From: a virus
Reading direction: 5' to 3' (one strand)
IMG/VR virus record: IMGVR_UViG_3300034072_001783
Coordinates: 1 to 54,406 of that record
Length of the DNA stretch: 54,406 nucleotides
A model generated the notes under the pieces. It saw only the letters and a program-made list of their open reading frames with translations. It was not told the origin of the DNA and did no database searches. The translations under genes were made by a program, and so were the position numbers. Below, one piece after another: positions 7,579-15,737 of the stretch (the first letter of the stretch is position 1; each line of letters begins with the position of its first letter).

Positions 7579-8114
7579 AAATAGGATTTTGTGGTACTAT
7601 GAGTGTTGGAAAAACTACTCTAGTAAACGCTCTTAAGGAACAGCCTGAATTTAAGGATTATGTTTTCACAACAGAAAGATCTAAATATTTAAGAGATTTG
7701 GGTATTCCCCTTAATACTGATTCAACTCTAAAAGGTCAAGTAATATTCTTAGCAGAACGTTGTAGTGAACTTCTACAACCAAAAATCATCACAGATAGAA
7801 CCGTGATTGATGTTATGGCTTTTACAAATGCTGCTCAATCTATTCCTATAAGACACGCAGACACATATTATGAATTAGCTGCTAATTTTATTAAAGACTA
7901 TGACTATATATTTTATATATCCCCACTAGGAATCGAAGTTGAAGATAATGGGGTAAGAGAAACAGATCTAAAATATAGAAAAAAGATTGATAGAGAGATT
8001 AGAGATATATTAGAATATAACAAACATAAAATAAAAAACTATTATGAAATTTCTGGATCAACAGAAGAACGTGTGGAAAAAGTAATTTCTTCTATATTCC
8101 ACCCATATTTATAA
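7575..8114 (+). CDS. P-loop NTPase/kinase-like protein (AAA_28, NadR-kinase-like)
   Basis: A 179-residue P-loop protein. The Walker A motif GTMSVGKTT is at residues 7-15. An acidic DRTVIDVMAFTN segment (about 75-86) matches the DR(T/S) region of nucleoside and nucleotide kinases, and basic residues around YRKKIDREIRDIL fit a lid. The overall pattern is that of the AAA_28 family, which includes the ribosylnicotinamide kinase half of NadR. The true substrate could be a nucleotide, deoxynucleoside or NAD precursor. It overlaps the oxidoreductase stop (ATGA) and likely works with it or is merely co-expressed. Confidence 0.75.
   Translation: MKIGFCGTMSVGKTTLVNALKEQPEFKDYVFTTERSKYLRDLGIPLNTDSTLKGQVIFLAERCSELLQPKIITDRTVIDVMAFTNAAQSIPIRHADTYYELAANFIKDYDYIFYISPLGIEVEDNGVRETDLKYRKKIDREIRDILEYNKHKIKNYYEISGSTEERVEKVISSIFHPYL
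8106..8113 (+). promoter_or_regulatory. Late-promoter-like motif TATTTATA
   Basis: ATATTTATAATAAAAA spans the stop codon of the NTPase gene and lies 16 bases before the ATG at 8130. A direct T4-type TATAAATA also occurs at 8122-8129 but touches the ATG, too close to serve that start with a normal leader. Confidence 0.5.
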
Positions 8115-8129
8115 TAAAAAATATAAATA

Positions 8130-8729
8130 ATGAAAAAATCTTACTTATTAGAAATTATACGTGAAGAAATCCATAATGTTCTTTCTGAAATGGATCTAAA
8201 CGAAATGGCCAAAATTTCTGGAGACCTTAAATCCGCAATTGAAAAAGTAATAAAAGACAATCCTGATTTAGAAGGATTGCCTTTAAAGAAAAAAATTAAA
8301 GCTGATAAAAGTGTAGAGGATGCTCTTGAAGGGGATACTCTATATGATAACCAACTTAATAAATTTATTGCTTTAACTAAAGGAGAAAGAGAAGTTGGAC
8401 AACGTGGACGAAAAGCAGATCCAAACAAAGAACCTAAAAAACCTACTACAGGCAAACGAGGCCGCCCCGCTGAAAAAATGTCAGGGATGGATGATGAAGA
8501 TAAAGAGGCTGTAAAATCTATGGGTAAAGATGAAACAGCAAAAGAATTAGCGTCAACACCCGAAGAAAAGAAAGAAAAATTCAATTTGGGTCTAAAGTTT
8601 ATTAAAAAATATAAAGACGACAAACCAAAAGTAGATGCTTATTTAAAGAAAGCAAAAGAAGAATATAAACTTTCAAAGGCAATGATTGATGATCTTAAGC
8701 GTGCTGCTGGAAGAGAGGTTGAAGCCTAA
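8130..8729 (+). CDS. Lysine-rich AT-hook protein, candidate packaged DNA-binding protein
   Basis: A 199-residue highly charged protein. It opens with the helix MKKSYLLEIIREEIHNVLSE, holding I-R-E at 10-12, L-S-E at 18-20 and L-N-E at 23-25, all potential T4-type protease sites. Two AT-hook-like cores are visible: QRGRKADP (91-98) and KRGRPAEK (109-116). The C-terminal half is Lys/Glu-rich helix. AT-hooks bind the minor groove of AT-rich DNA, which suits this genome. By analogy with T4 internal proteins it may be packaged with the DNA, but that is inference; a nucleoid-associated role in the host is an alternative. Confidence 0.65.
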   Translation: MKKSYLLEIIREEIHNVLSEMDLNEMAKISGDLKSAIEKVIKDNPDLEGLPLKKKIKADKSVEDALEGDTLYDNQLNKFIALTKGEREVGQRGRKADPNKEPKKPTTGKRGRPAEKMSGMDDEDKEAVKSMGKDETAKELASTPEEKKEKFNLGLKFIKKYKDDKPKVDAYLKKAKEEYKLSKAMIDDLKRAAGREVEA

Positions 8730-8737
8730 CAAAATGT

Positions 8738-9097
8738 ATGAAAAAGGTTATAACATTAGATAAGACTAAATTAATCCTTTTAGGAGTTATAGGAATATTA
8801 TTACTGGGGTTGGCTCTTTCTTTATATAGGAAAGACCCTACCCCACATAATATTTCTCTATATCAAAAACAGATAGATAGCTTAAATATAGAATTAAAAC
8901 ATTTAAAACAAGATCAGATTATTCTTAACCATAAGCTTAAAATGTATAAAGATAGTCTTGTAGTATATAACCATAAAATAGATTCCTTAAATCAAAATAT
9001 AACAAAAATACGAAACTATTATGGTAAAAAAATACGGGATATTAATAACGCTTCTCCTACTGAAATTTACGATTTTATCACAAATCGATACAAATAA
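8738..9097 (+). CDS. Membrane-anchored coiled-coil protein, candidate inner-membrane spanin
   Basis: A 119-residue protein with one N-terminal transmembrane helix (about residues 12-28, LILLGVIGILLLGLALSL), then a long coiled coil rich in Asp/Ser/Leu heptads (IDSLNIELKHL, KMYKDSLVVYNHKIDSL). A type II membrane anchor plus a periplasmic coiled coil is the architecture of Rz-type inner-membrane spanins. The next gene starts inside this one in another frame, as Rz1 genes often do. Its place before the terminase gene is compatible with a lysis function. I saw no endolysin or holin immediately beside it, so the assignment is tentative. Confidence 0.6.
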   Translation: MKKVITLDKTKLILLGVIGILLLGLALSLYRKDPTPHNISLYQKQIDSLNIELKHLKQDQIILNHKLKMYKDSLVVYNHKIDSLNQNITKIRNYYGKKIRDINNASPTEIYDFITNRYK

Positions 9098-9440
9098 AGT
9101 ATGTTTTCCCTATGAAGTAGCTAAAAAGATTTCTATTGAGCTTATCCAAAAAGATTCTTTAGAAGCTGAACTTCATGAAACTCAAAAAATTCTTAATGTT
9201 TTTAACTCTAAGTTTATACTTCAAGATAGTATAATTTCTACTTTAGAAACTAAAGAAAAAAACTATATATCTCAAATTGATATTCTTACTAAAAAAGATT
9301 TATTACATAGTAAAGAAGTAAACGAATTAAAAGATAAAAATTCTTCTTTAACTCGTAAAAACAAAAATCTGAAAACTACTGCTAAAATTTTAGGTGGGGG
9401 ATTTTTGGGTACTTTAGCTTTGTTGATAGTATTAATATAA
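9021..9440 (+). CDS. Signal-peptide coiled-coil protein with C-terminal membrane helix
   Basis: A 139-residue protein whose first 77 bases overlap the preceding gene in a different frame. It begins with a typical signal peptide (MVKKYGILITLLLLKFTILSQ), continues as coiled coil (KDSLEAELHETQKIL, LQDSIISTLETKEKN) and ends in a hydrophobic helix (about 123-139). There is no clear lipobox; Cys28 in NKVCFPYEV is not in a lipobox context. It may be the partner of the upstream gene in a spanin-like pair, anchored at its C-terminus instead of by lipid. It ends one base before the terminase start. Confidence 0.6.
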   Translation: MVKKYGILITLLLLKFTILSQIDTNKVCFPYEVAKKISIELIQKDSLEAELHETQKILNVFNSKFILQDSIISTLETKEKNYISQIDILTKKDLLHSKEVNELKDKNSSLTRKNKNLKTTAKILGGGFLGTLALLIVLI

Positions 9441-9441
9441 T

Positions 9442-11022
9442 ATGAGCCAAGATATAAAACAAATATTAAGAGAAGAATACATAAAGTGTGCAACAAACCC
9501 TGTATACTTTATGAAAAAATATTGTTACATCCAACACCCCCAAAGAGGAAGAATCCAATTCCACTTATACCCCTTCCAGGAAAAAGTCTTAAAACTATTT
9601 CAAGATAACCCATATAGTATAATTTTAAAATCAAGACAATTAGGAATATCCACTCTTGCTGCTGGCCATGCTTTATGGTTGATGGTCTTTTATGAAAATA
9701 AAAACGTACTTGCTTTAGCTACTACTCAAGCAACTGCACGTAATCTAGTTTCCAAGGTACAATTTATGTATGAAAATCTTCCATCTTGGTTAAAGATAGG
9801 ACACGAAGAAAATAATAAACTTTCTTTAAAACTTAAAAACGGATCTAAGATACAAGCCAAATCATCTAGCCCAGATGCCGCACGATCAGAAGCAGTATCA
9901 TTGCTAATAGTTGATGAGGCTGCTTTTATTGAAAATATTGCAGAAACATGGGCCTCAGCTCAACAAACGTTAGCAACGGGTGGTGGAGCTATAGTGTTAT
10001 CCACTCCCTATGGTACTGGTAATTGGTTCCACCAAATGTGGGAAACTGCTGAAAATTCCTTGGATAGTGAATTCCTCCCAATTAAATTACCATGGCAAGT
10101 TCACCCAGAAAGAGATCAATCTTGGAGAGATAAACAAGATGTTCTTTTGGGTGATCCTAGATTAGCTGCTCAAGAATGTGATTGTGACTTTAACACCTCA
10201 GGAGATACGGTTTTTTATAATGAATTCATGGAATTCTATGAGAAAACTTATGTTAAAGATCCCTTGGAAAAGCGAGGAGCTGACCGTAACTTATGGATAT
10301 GGGAACCTGCAGATTATTCTCGCAATTATATGGTGTTAGCAGATGTTGCTCGAGGAGATAGTAAAGATTTTTCAGCATTCCATGTGATGGATGTTGAAAA
10401 TAACACTCAGGTTGGAGAATATAAAGGACAGATAGGAACAAAAGAGTTTGGTCATTTATTGGTAGGAATATCAACGGAATATAATAATGCTTTATTAGTG
10501 GTTGAAAATGCAAGCATTGGGTGGTCTACAATACAAACTATATTGGAAAGAGGTTATCAAAATTTTTACCATTCACCAAAAAGTGGAGAAATTAAAGCCG
10601 ATTCATATTTTAATGAATATTCTGACATATCTAAAATGACCCCTGGTTTTACAATGAACACCAGAACTAGACCAATTTGTATTAATAAATTCCAAGAATC
10701 TATTTCCGACAAAGGAGTAATATTCCAGTCTAGGAGACTACTTTCTGAAATGAAAACTTTTGTTTGGAAGAATGGTAGAGCAGAAGCCCAATCAGGATAT
10801 AATGATGATTTAGTTATGTCTTTTGCAATGGGGCAATATGTTAGATCAACTGCTCTACAATTTAATAAATATGGTGAAGATATGTATAAAAGCATGTTAA
10901 ATAGTACCACTTCAACAAATACCCCATATTTTGGAGGATATTCAGCTAATACACAAGATAATCCTTGGAAAATGGATAATCCATATTCTAATGGAAAAGA
11001 AGATATTAGATGGTTACTCTAA
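9442..11022 (+). CDS. Terminase large subunit (gp17-like)
   Basis: A 526-residue DNA-packaging motor and headful nuclease. In the ATPase domain, Walker A is KSRQLGIST (63-71), Walker B with catalytic Glu is LLIVDEA (154-160), and the coupling motif is STPYGTGN (187-194). The C-terminal RNase H-like nuclease shows LADVARGD (D301), a second acidic strand LLVVENAS (about 352-359) and NDDLVMSFAMG (from 454). Length is slightly below T4 gp17. It acts at the portal vertex during packaging and is followed directly by the portal gene. No small terminase is recognisable in the window. Confidence 0.96.
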   Translation: MSQDIKQILREEYIKCATNPVYFMKKYCYIQHPQRGRIQFHLYPFQEKVLKLFQDNPYSIILKSRQLGISTLAAGHALWLMVFYENKNVLALATTQATARNLVSKVQFMYENLPSWLKIGHEENNKLSLKLKNGSKIQAKSSSPDAARSEAVSLLIVDEAAFIENIAETWASAQQTLATGGGAIVLSTPYGTGNWFHQMWETAENSLDSEFLPIKLPWQVHPERDQSWRDKQDVLLGDPRLAAQECDCDFNTSGDTVFYNEFMEFYEKTYVKDPLEKRGADRNLWIWEPADYSRNYMVLADVARGDSKDFSAFHVMDVENNTQVGEYKGQIGTKEFGHLLVGISTEYNNALLVVENASIGWSTIQTILERGYQNFYHSPKSGEIKADSYFNEYSDISKMTPGFTMNTRTRPICINKFQESISDKGVIFQSRRLLSEMKTFVWKNGRAEAQSGYNDDLVMSFAMGQYVRSTALQFNKYGEDMYKSMLNSTTSTNTPYFGGYSANTQDNPWKMDNPYSNGKEDIRWLL

Positions 11023-11030
11023 TATTTATA
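11023..11030 (+). promoter_or_regulatory. Late-promoter-like motif TATTTATA
   Basis: AATATTTATAACTATATAAA lies 18 bases before the portal ATG at 11049, directly after the terminase stop. Confidence 0.5.
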
Positions 11031-11048
11031 ACTATATAAATTAAATAA

Positions 11049-12935
11049 ATGGCAGATAAAGGCTTATTTTCACGATTGCAACGTTTATTCTCTACAGATG
11101 TTATCATTAGAAATACTGGAGGAGACCAATTAAAAGTACTAGATGTAAATACCATCCAACAATCGGGGGAATTTCAAACTAACTCATTAATAGATAGGTA
11201 TAACCGTTTATATACTAATTCTAGTACCTCTCTTTATGGATACCAAAATTCATTCAATTACCAAACTCTACGCCCTCAACTATATTCAGAATATGATGCT
11301 ATGGATACAGATGCTATTATTGCATCAGCACTTGATATTTTAGCGGATGAATCTACTCTTAAAAATGATATGGGTGAGGTATTATCTATTAGATCAACAG
11401 ATGAAAATATACAAAAAATATTATATAATCTCTTTTATGATGTTTTAAATATAGAATTTAATCTTTGGCCTTGGGTTCGTAATATGTGTAAATACGGTGA
11501 TTTCTTTCTTAAACTAGAAATCGCTGAAAAATTTGGGGTATATAATATTATCCCTTATACTGCATACCATATTGAGAGACAAGAAGGATATGATAGAGAA
11601 AACCCAGCATCTGTAAGATTTAGATTTGATCCTGATGGAGTATCTGCCTCTAGTTATGGCTACTATGATGTTCCTAATTCTGCCAATCAAGCTAATTCTA
11701 TATTGTTTGATAACTATGAAATGGCTCATTTCCGTTTATTAACAGATACAAACTTTTTACCATATGGAAGAAGTTATATAGAACCTGCTCGAAAACTGTT
11801 TAAACAGTATACCCTAATGGAAGATGCTATGTTAATTCATAGAATAGTAAGAGCACCAGAGAAACGTATCTTTAAAATTAATGTTGGTAATATAGCTCCT
11901 GCTGAAGTAGAAAACTTCATGCAAAAGACTATCTCTAAAATGAAACGTACCCCTTACATTGACCAACAAACTGGAGATTACAATTTAAGATACAACATGC
12001 AGAATCTCCTAGAGGACTTTTATATCCCAGTTAGGGGCAATGATCAAGCAACCCAAATTGATACCTTAGGAGGTTTACAATACGATGGAATACAAGATGT
12101 AGAATATTTAAGAGATAAACTATTTGCTGCACTTAAAATACCAAAAGCCTTTTTGGGTTATGAGAAAGATTTAACAGGTAAAGCTACATTAGCTGCTGAA
12201 GATATTAGATTTGCTCGTACTATAGAACGTATCCAAAGAATTATAGTATCTGAACTTAATAAAATAGCTCTTGTCCATTTATATGCTCAAGGTTATAAAG
12301 ATGAAAATCTTTCAAACTTTGAACTTTCTTTAACTACTCCTTCAATCATATATGATCAAGAAAGAATAGCTTTAATGAAAGAAAAAATGGACCTAGCTAG
12401 CCAAATGGTAGAACAAAAACTATTCCCTACTGATTGGATATATGATAACATATTCCATTTAAGCGAAGACCAGTATGATGAATATAGAGACCTAATCAGA
12501 GAAGATGCCAAACGTAGATTCAGATTAACTCAGATAGAAAATGAAGGAAACGATCCATTGGAAACTGGTAAATCATATGGTACTCCACACGATTTAGCTA
12601 CGTTATATGGTAAAGAAAGAATGTACTCTAGTCCTGGTAACGTTCCCGATGGATATGATACGGATGAGAAAAAACCATTGGGCAGACCTGTTGAAAAAGT
12701 AACCAACAAAAATTCTCAAGATAATGCTTTTGGTAAAGATAGATTAGGAAATCTTGGAATGAAAAAAGATAATGATTCATCCGATTCAATAAAACCCCAA
12801 TATAAAGGTGGATCTCCATTATCTCTTAAAGAAAAAACAATGCTTGAAAAAATGCCTATAAATTCAAAAAAATTAGTATTTGAATCAAGTGAAGGAAAAG
12901 GATCATTATTAGATGAAGATCAAATACGTGAGTAA
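11049..12935 (+). CDS. Portal protein (gp20-like)
   Basis: A 628-residue T4-type portal, forming the ring through which DNA enters and to which the neck attaches. Recognisable conserved segments include LPYGRSYIEPARKLFKQY, HRIVRAPEKRIFKINVGN, the TLGGLQYDGIQDVEYLRDK region and LKIPKAFLGYEKDLTGKATL in the clip/stem half. The protein is about 100 residues longer than T4 gp20. The surplus is a C-terminal Gly/Asp/Lys-rich, probably disordered tail from about residue 500 (PLETGKSYG, GRPVEKVTNK, SDSIKPQYKG). It sits between the terminase and core genes as in T4-like head clusters. Confidence 0.95.
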   Translation: MADKGLFSRLQRLFSTDVIIRNTGGDQLKVLDVNTIQQSGEFQTNSLIDRYNRLYTNSSTSLYGYQNSFNYQTLRPQLYSEYDAMDTDAIIASALDILADESTLKNDMGEVLSIRSTDENIQKILYNLFYDVLNIEFNLWPWVRNMCKYGDFFLKLEIAEKFGVYNIIPYTAYHIERQEGYDRENPASVRFRFDPDGVSASSYGYYDVPNSANQANSILFDNYEMAHFRLLTDTNFLPYGRSYIEPARKLFKQYTLMEDAMLIHRIVRAPEKRIFKINVGNIAPAEVENFMQKTISKMKRTPYIDQQTGDYNLRYNMQNLLEDFYIPVRGNDQATQIDTLGGLQYDGIQDVEYLRDKLFAALKIPKAFLGYEKDLTGKATLAAEDIRFARTIERIQRIIVSELNKIALVHLYAQGYKDENLSNFELSLTTPSIIYDQERIALMKEKMDLASQMVEQKLFPTDWIYDNIFHLSEDQYDEYRDLIREDAKRRFRLTQIENEGNDPLETGKSYGTPHDLATLYGKERMYSSPGNVPDGYDTDEKKPLGRPVEKVTNKNSQDNAFGKDRLGNLGMKKDNDSSDSIKPQYKGGSPLSLKEKTMLEKMPINSKKLVFESSEGKGSLLDEDQIRE

Positions 12936-12947
12936 TACCTTTTTATA

Positions 12948-12955
12948 TATTTATA
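12948..12955 (+). promoter_or_regulatory. Late-promoter-like motif TATTTATA
   Basis: ATATTTATAAATAAATAAC lies 21 bases before the ATG at 12977. A direct TATAAATA overlaps it at 12952-12959. Confidence 0.5.
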
Positions 12956-12976
12956 AATAAATAACATTACGAAAGA

Positions 12977-13840
12977 ATGAAAATTAAACATTCCAAGTAC
13001 AAAAATACGGGAATACTATTTGAACTTTTGGTAAGACAAATTACCTCTGATACTTTAGAAGGTAAAGATTCTCCCGTTAAAAGTCTTCTTAAAAAATACT
13101 TTGTTAAAACTGAGTTAGGGAAAGAGTATAAGCTTTATGAGACCCTACTAAATAAGACTAGTTTAACAGAAACCAAAGCTGATATTATAATTAATACTTT
13201 AGTTGAATCTTCTAAAACTCTTAATAGAAGATTAATTCGTAAACAGAAGTATAATTTGATCAATGAGCTTAAAGAACACTATGATTTAGTTGAATTCTTT
13301 AACCACAAACTTCCCCACTACAAAATCCAAGCAGCCTTTTATACCTTGCTTGAAATATACAACCATGACAAACCAGTAAATCCAGAATATATCATCACAA
13401 ACAAGATGACTATTCTTGAACATTTAACTGCTGCTCAAATAAAAGAAAATAACGTTCGTAATAGTGTTCTAGAAGAACTTAAAAAAGAAGATAAGGATGT
13501 TAAAATGTTAACATATAGAATTCTCCTTGAAAAGTTTAATACTAAATATGAAAATTTTTCTCAACCCCAAAAAGAAATTTTAAAGGAACTTATTTATTCT
13601 ATAGATAATAAACCACGTTTAAAAGAGTTTTATATTTCTAAAACTACTGAACTTAAAAAAGAACTTACGGAATTAAATAAAAAAACTAAAGATAAAGTTA
13701 CTAAAATAAAGTTAGATGAGGTAATATCTTTACTAGACCCTAATAAAATTACTAATAAAGTAACAGACAGTAATTTAGTTGATCTTCTTCAATATTGTGA
13801 TTTAGTAAATGAATTAGAATTAGCAAATGCATCAGCTTAA
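12977..13840 (+). CDS. Conserved T4-like head-cluster protein, possible prohead core component
   Basis: A 287-residue helical, Lys/Glu-rich protein. The N-terminal segment MKIKHSKYKNTGILFELLVRQ followed by a Leu-rich helix is a pattern I recognise from marine T4-like phages, located between portal and protease genes. No catalytic motif is visible. The position and charge suggest a prohead core or assembly protein analogous to T4 gp67/gp68, which is an inference from context. Its 3' end overlaps the next gene by 14 bases. Confidence 0.7.
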   Translation: MKIKHSKYKNTGILFELLVRQITSDTLEGKDSPVKSLLKKYFVKTELGKEYKLYETLLNKTSLTETKADIIINTLVESSKTLNRRLIRKQKYNLINELKEHYDLVEFFNHKLPHYKIQAAFYTLLEIYNHDKPVNPEYIITNKMTILEHLTAAQIKENNVRNSVLEELKKEDKDVKMLTYRILLEKFNTKYENFSQPQKEILKELIYSIDNKPRLKEFYISKTTELKKELTELNKKTKDKVTKIKLDEVISLLDPNKITNKVTDSNLVDLLQYCDLVNELELANASA

Positions 13841-14522
13841 AGAAAATATATTAGAAGTATTTAATGCTTTAAAAGAAGCTGAGGATTTCATTACTTATAA
13901 AACTGGTGAAGATCCTGAACATCAGACTACTACCTGGATTGTAGACTATCAACCTAATCTAAAATCATTATACAACGATATAGATAATATTGTTAAAAAA
14001 TTAGAAAAAGTACAACAAAGAGTCCAATCAAATGAATCTGAAGTTCTTTTAAAATTAGGAAAATCATTAAGAAATCGTTTTGCAAGGTTACTTAAAAAAT
14101 ATAGTGATTTAAAAGAACAATCCTCTACCTCACAGGGTGGAGCTTCTTTTACTCCTGGAGAAGGGGCACAATATGCTACTCCAAAAGCATTTAATAAAAA
14201 TACCAACTCTAAAGGAGCTAAAAATATTTATTATTATAAGCTAGGGTGGAAACCTGTCCCTAAAAAAATAAAAGGATCAGGTTTAGAAGTTAAAAAATTA
14301 TACGAGGGGGAAGCTAAGGATTTTCAACAAGAGAGAATCAACATGTTTGATAAAATTGAAGATGAACTTAACACGTTATCCCCACTAATTTCAAACGCTA
14401 AAAATTCCACTATAGAATATTACAATGAAAACCCAGGATCATATGCTATTGTTAGATCAACAGATTTGATTTTGGATTATATTAAAGACATAAAACAACT
14501 ACTTAAAGGAGAAACAGAATGA
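13827..14522 (+). CDS. Head-cluster protein, possible prohead core component
   Basis: A 231-residue helical protein beginning MHQLKENILEVFNALKEAED, with I-L-E at 8-10. Residues 35-95 form a coiled-coil-like helix. A Gly/Thr-rich linker (GGASFTPGEGAQYATPKAF, about 107-125) of a type common in T4-like phage proteins separates it from a C-terminal helical part. No enzymatic motif is seen. It overlaps both neighbours (14 bases upstream, ATGA downstream), so the three genes are probably made as a set during prohead assembly. Specific function is unknown. Confidence 0.65.
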   Translation: MHQLKENILEVFNALKEAEDFITYKTGEDPEHQTTTWIVDYQPNLKSLYNDIDNIVKKLEKVQQRVQSNESEVLLKLGKSLRNRFARLLKKYSDLKEQSSTSQGGASFTPGEGAQYATPKAFNKNTNSKGAKNIYYYKLGWKPVPKKIKGSGLEVKKLYEGEAKDFQQERINMFDKIEDELNTLSPLISNAKNSTIEYYNENPGSYAIVRSTDLILDYIKDIKQLLKGETE

Positions 14523-15733
14523 AAACCTTACAAGACCAGTATAAACTAATTAAAGAAGGTAAAGGACACAAAGATGTATTTTTAAAGGAAGCAAAACAAA
14601 TGTTTCCTAACTATATTCGTAATGCTGCTACATTTGAAGAAGCATCTAATATCCTAAAGGATAAAAACGTTATTAGTGAAAATTTAGTTGGTATAGAACC
14701 AATTAATACTATCTCACGTGAAAAAGAATCATATGAGAAAGCATTTGAAAAATTTCTAGAAGAAGCTAATAAAAAGGACATTAAAGATCCTAATGCTGAG
14801 ATCAAAAAGGTTTCCCAACAAGTAGAAGATAAACTTAAAAATAACTTTGATCGTACAGATAAGAAAAACCCTGATAATCAAATCTTTGGTGAGATTATGA
14901 AAGGGTATTACTGTGAAATGAAAGATCCTAAAAATGCTGATAAAACCGAAGAACAACTACGTGATATTGTTCTTAAAAATCTAGCTAAAGATCCAATCTA
15001 CTATACTAAAAATGGAATGTTTGGTGAAAAAGGTGTAGGTGTTGAAATGGATGTACCTGGACTTGGTGAACCAAAAGAACCAAAAGGACCATATAAATCA
15101 AGCGGGTATGGTACTTTGAAAGAAGGACTTGAAGGAAATTTAGAAGAACAAAAACTTCGTAAAGTGATCAACTCAATGATCAAACAAGAACTCATCTCAG
15201 AAAATAAAAAATACCAAAAAACTATTAAAGAGATAGAAAAGGCATCTAAATTAGCTGAACTCACAACTAAAATGGAAGCTTTAGATAAAGCAATCGAGGA
15301 AAAAAATTCACGACTAAACTCAATTGAGGAAAGTGAAGAAATGAAAGAATTGGTTGACAGAAAAGCAATAAAAGAACTTCAAAAAGAAGTTAAACTTCTT
15401 GAAAAGTATAAAGATAAAGTTCTTAAAATATATGAAAAATATACTGGGAAGAAAAAAAAACAAGTAATAGATGAAAATCCTATAAACGAGGCAGATGGGG
15501 ATGTAGCAGATACAGACCAGATGAAGAAAGACTTAGAGGATATAAAAAAAACAGTTGATGATATTTCTAAAACAGAACTCTTTGAAGAAGAACCATCTAA
15601 AGAATATCTTGATGCTAAAGAAGAAGCAGAAGAAAGATATGAAGGTGGAGAAGAAATTGAGGCAATAGTTAAAGATTTCCCTGAATTTAAAGAAATGTTA
15701 TACCAGGATTTAAAAGGAAAATACGAAGGATAA
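14519..15733 (+). CDS. Head-cluster protein, possible prohead core component
   Basis: A 404-residue, strongly charged and helical protein. The opening (MKTLQDQYKLIKEGKGHKDVFLKEAKQMFPNYI split over residues 1-33) is a conserved pattern in T4-like phages; I-K-E lies at 11-13. A glycine-rich stretch (GVGVEMDVPGLGEPKEPKGP) is near 175-195, and a helix with an internal REE-like element (LRKVINSMIKQELISE) near 215-230. Residues 225-320 form a long coiled coil, and the C-terminus is acidic. The composition and its place directly before the protease suggest a scaffold-core role. Its start overlaps the previous stop (ATGA) after a visible GGAG, one of the few Shine-Dalgarno-like sequences here. Confidence 0.65.
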   Translation: MKTLQDQYKLIKEGKGHKDVFLKEAKQMFPNYIRNAATFEEASNILKDKNVISENLVGIEPINTISREKESYEKAFEKFLEEANKKDIKDPNAEIKKVSQQVEDKLKNNFDRTDKKNPDNQIFGEIMKGYYCEMKDPKNADKTEEQLRDIVLKNLAKDPIYYTKNGMFGEKGVGVEMDVPGLGEPKEPKGPYKSSGYGTLKEGLEGNLEEQKLRKVINSMIKQELISENKKYQKTIKEIEKASKLAELTTKMEALDKAIEEKNSRLNSIEESEEMKELVDRKAIKELQKEVKLLEKYKDKVLKIYEKYTGKKKKQVIDENPINEADGDVADTDQMKKDLEDIKKTVDDISKTELFEEEPSKEYLDAKEEAEERYEGGEEIEAIVKDFPEFKEMLYQDLKGKYEG

Positions 15734-15737
15734 AAAT

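Noticed and set aside
12952-12959. Direct T4-type late element TATAAATA (also at 8122 and 29938)
   Set aside because: These copies arise inside or beside ATATTTATAAATAA and occur at only three of about fifteen sites. The consensus is the longer ATATTTATAA, so I do not call separate promoters.
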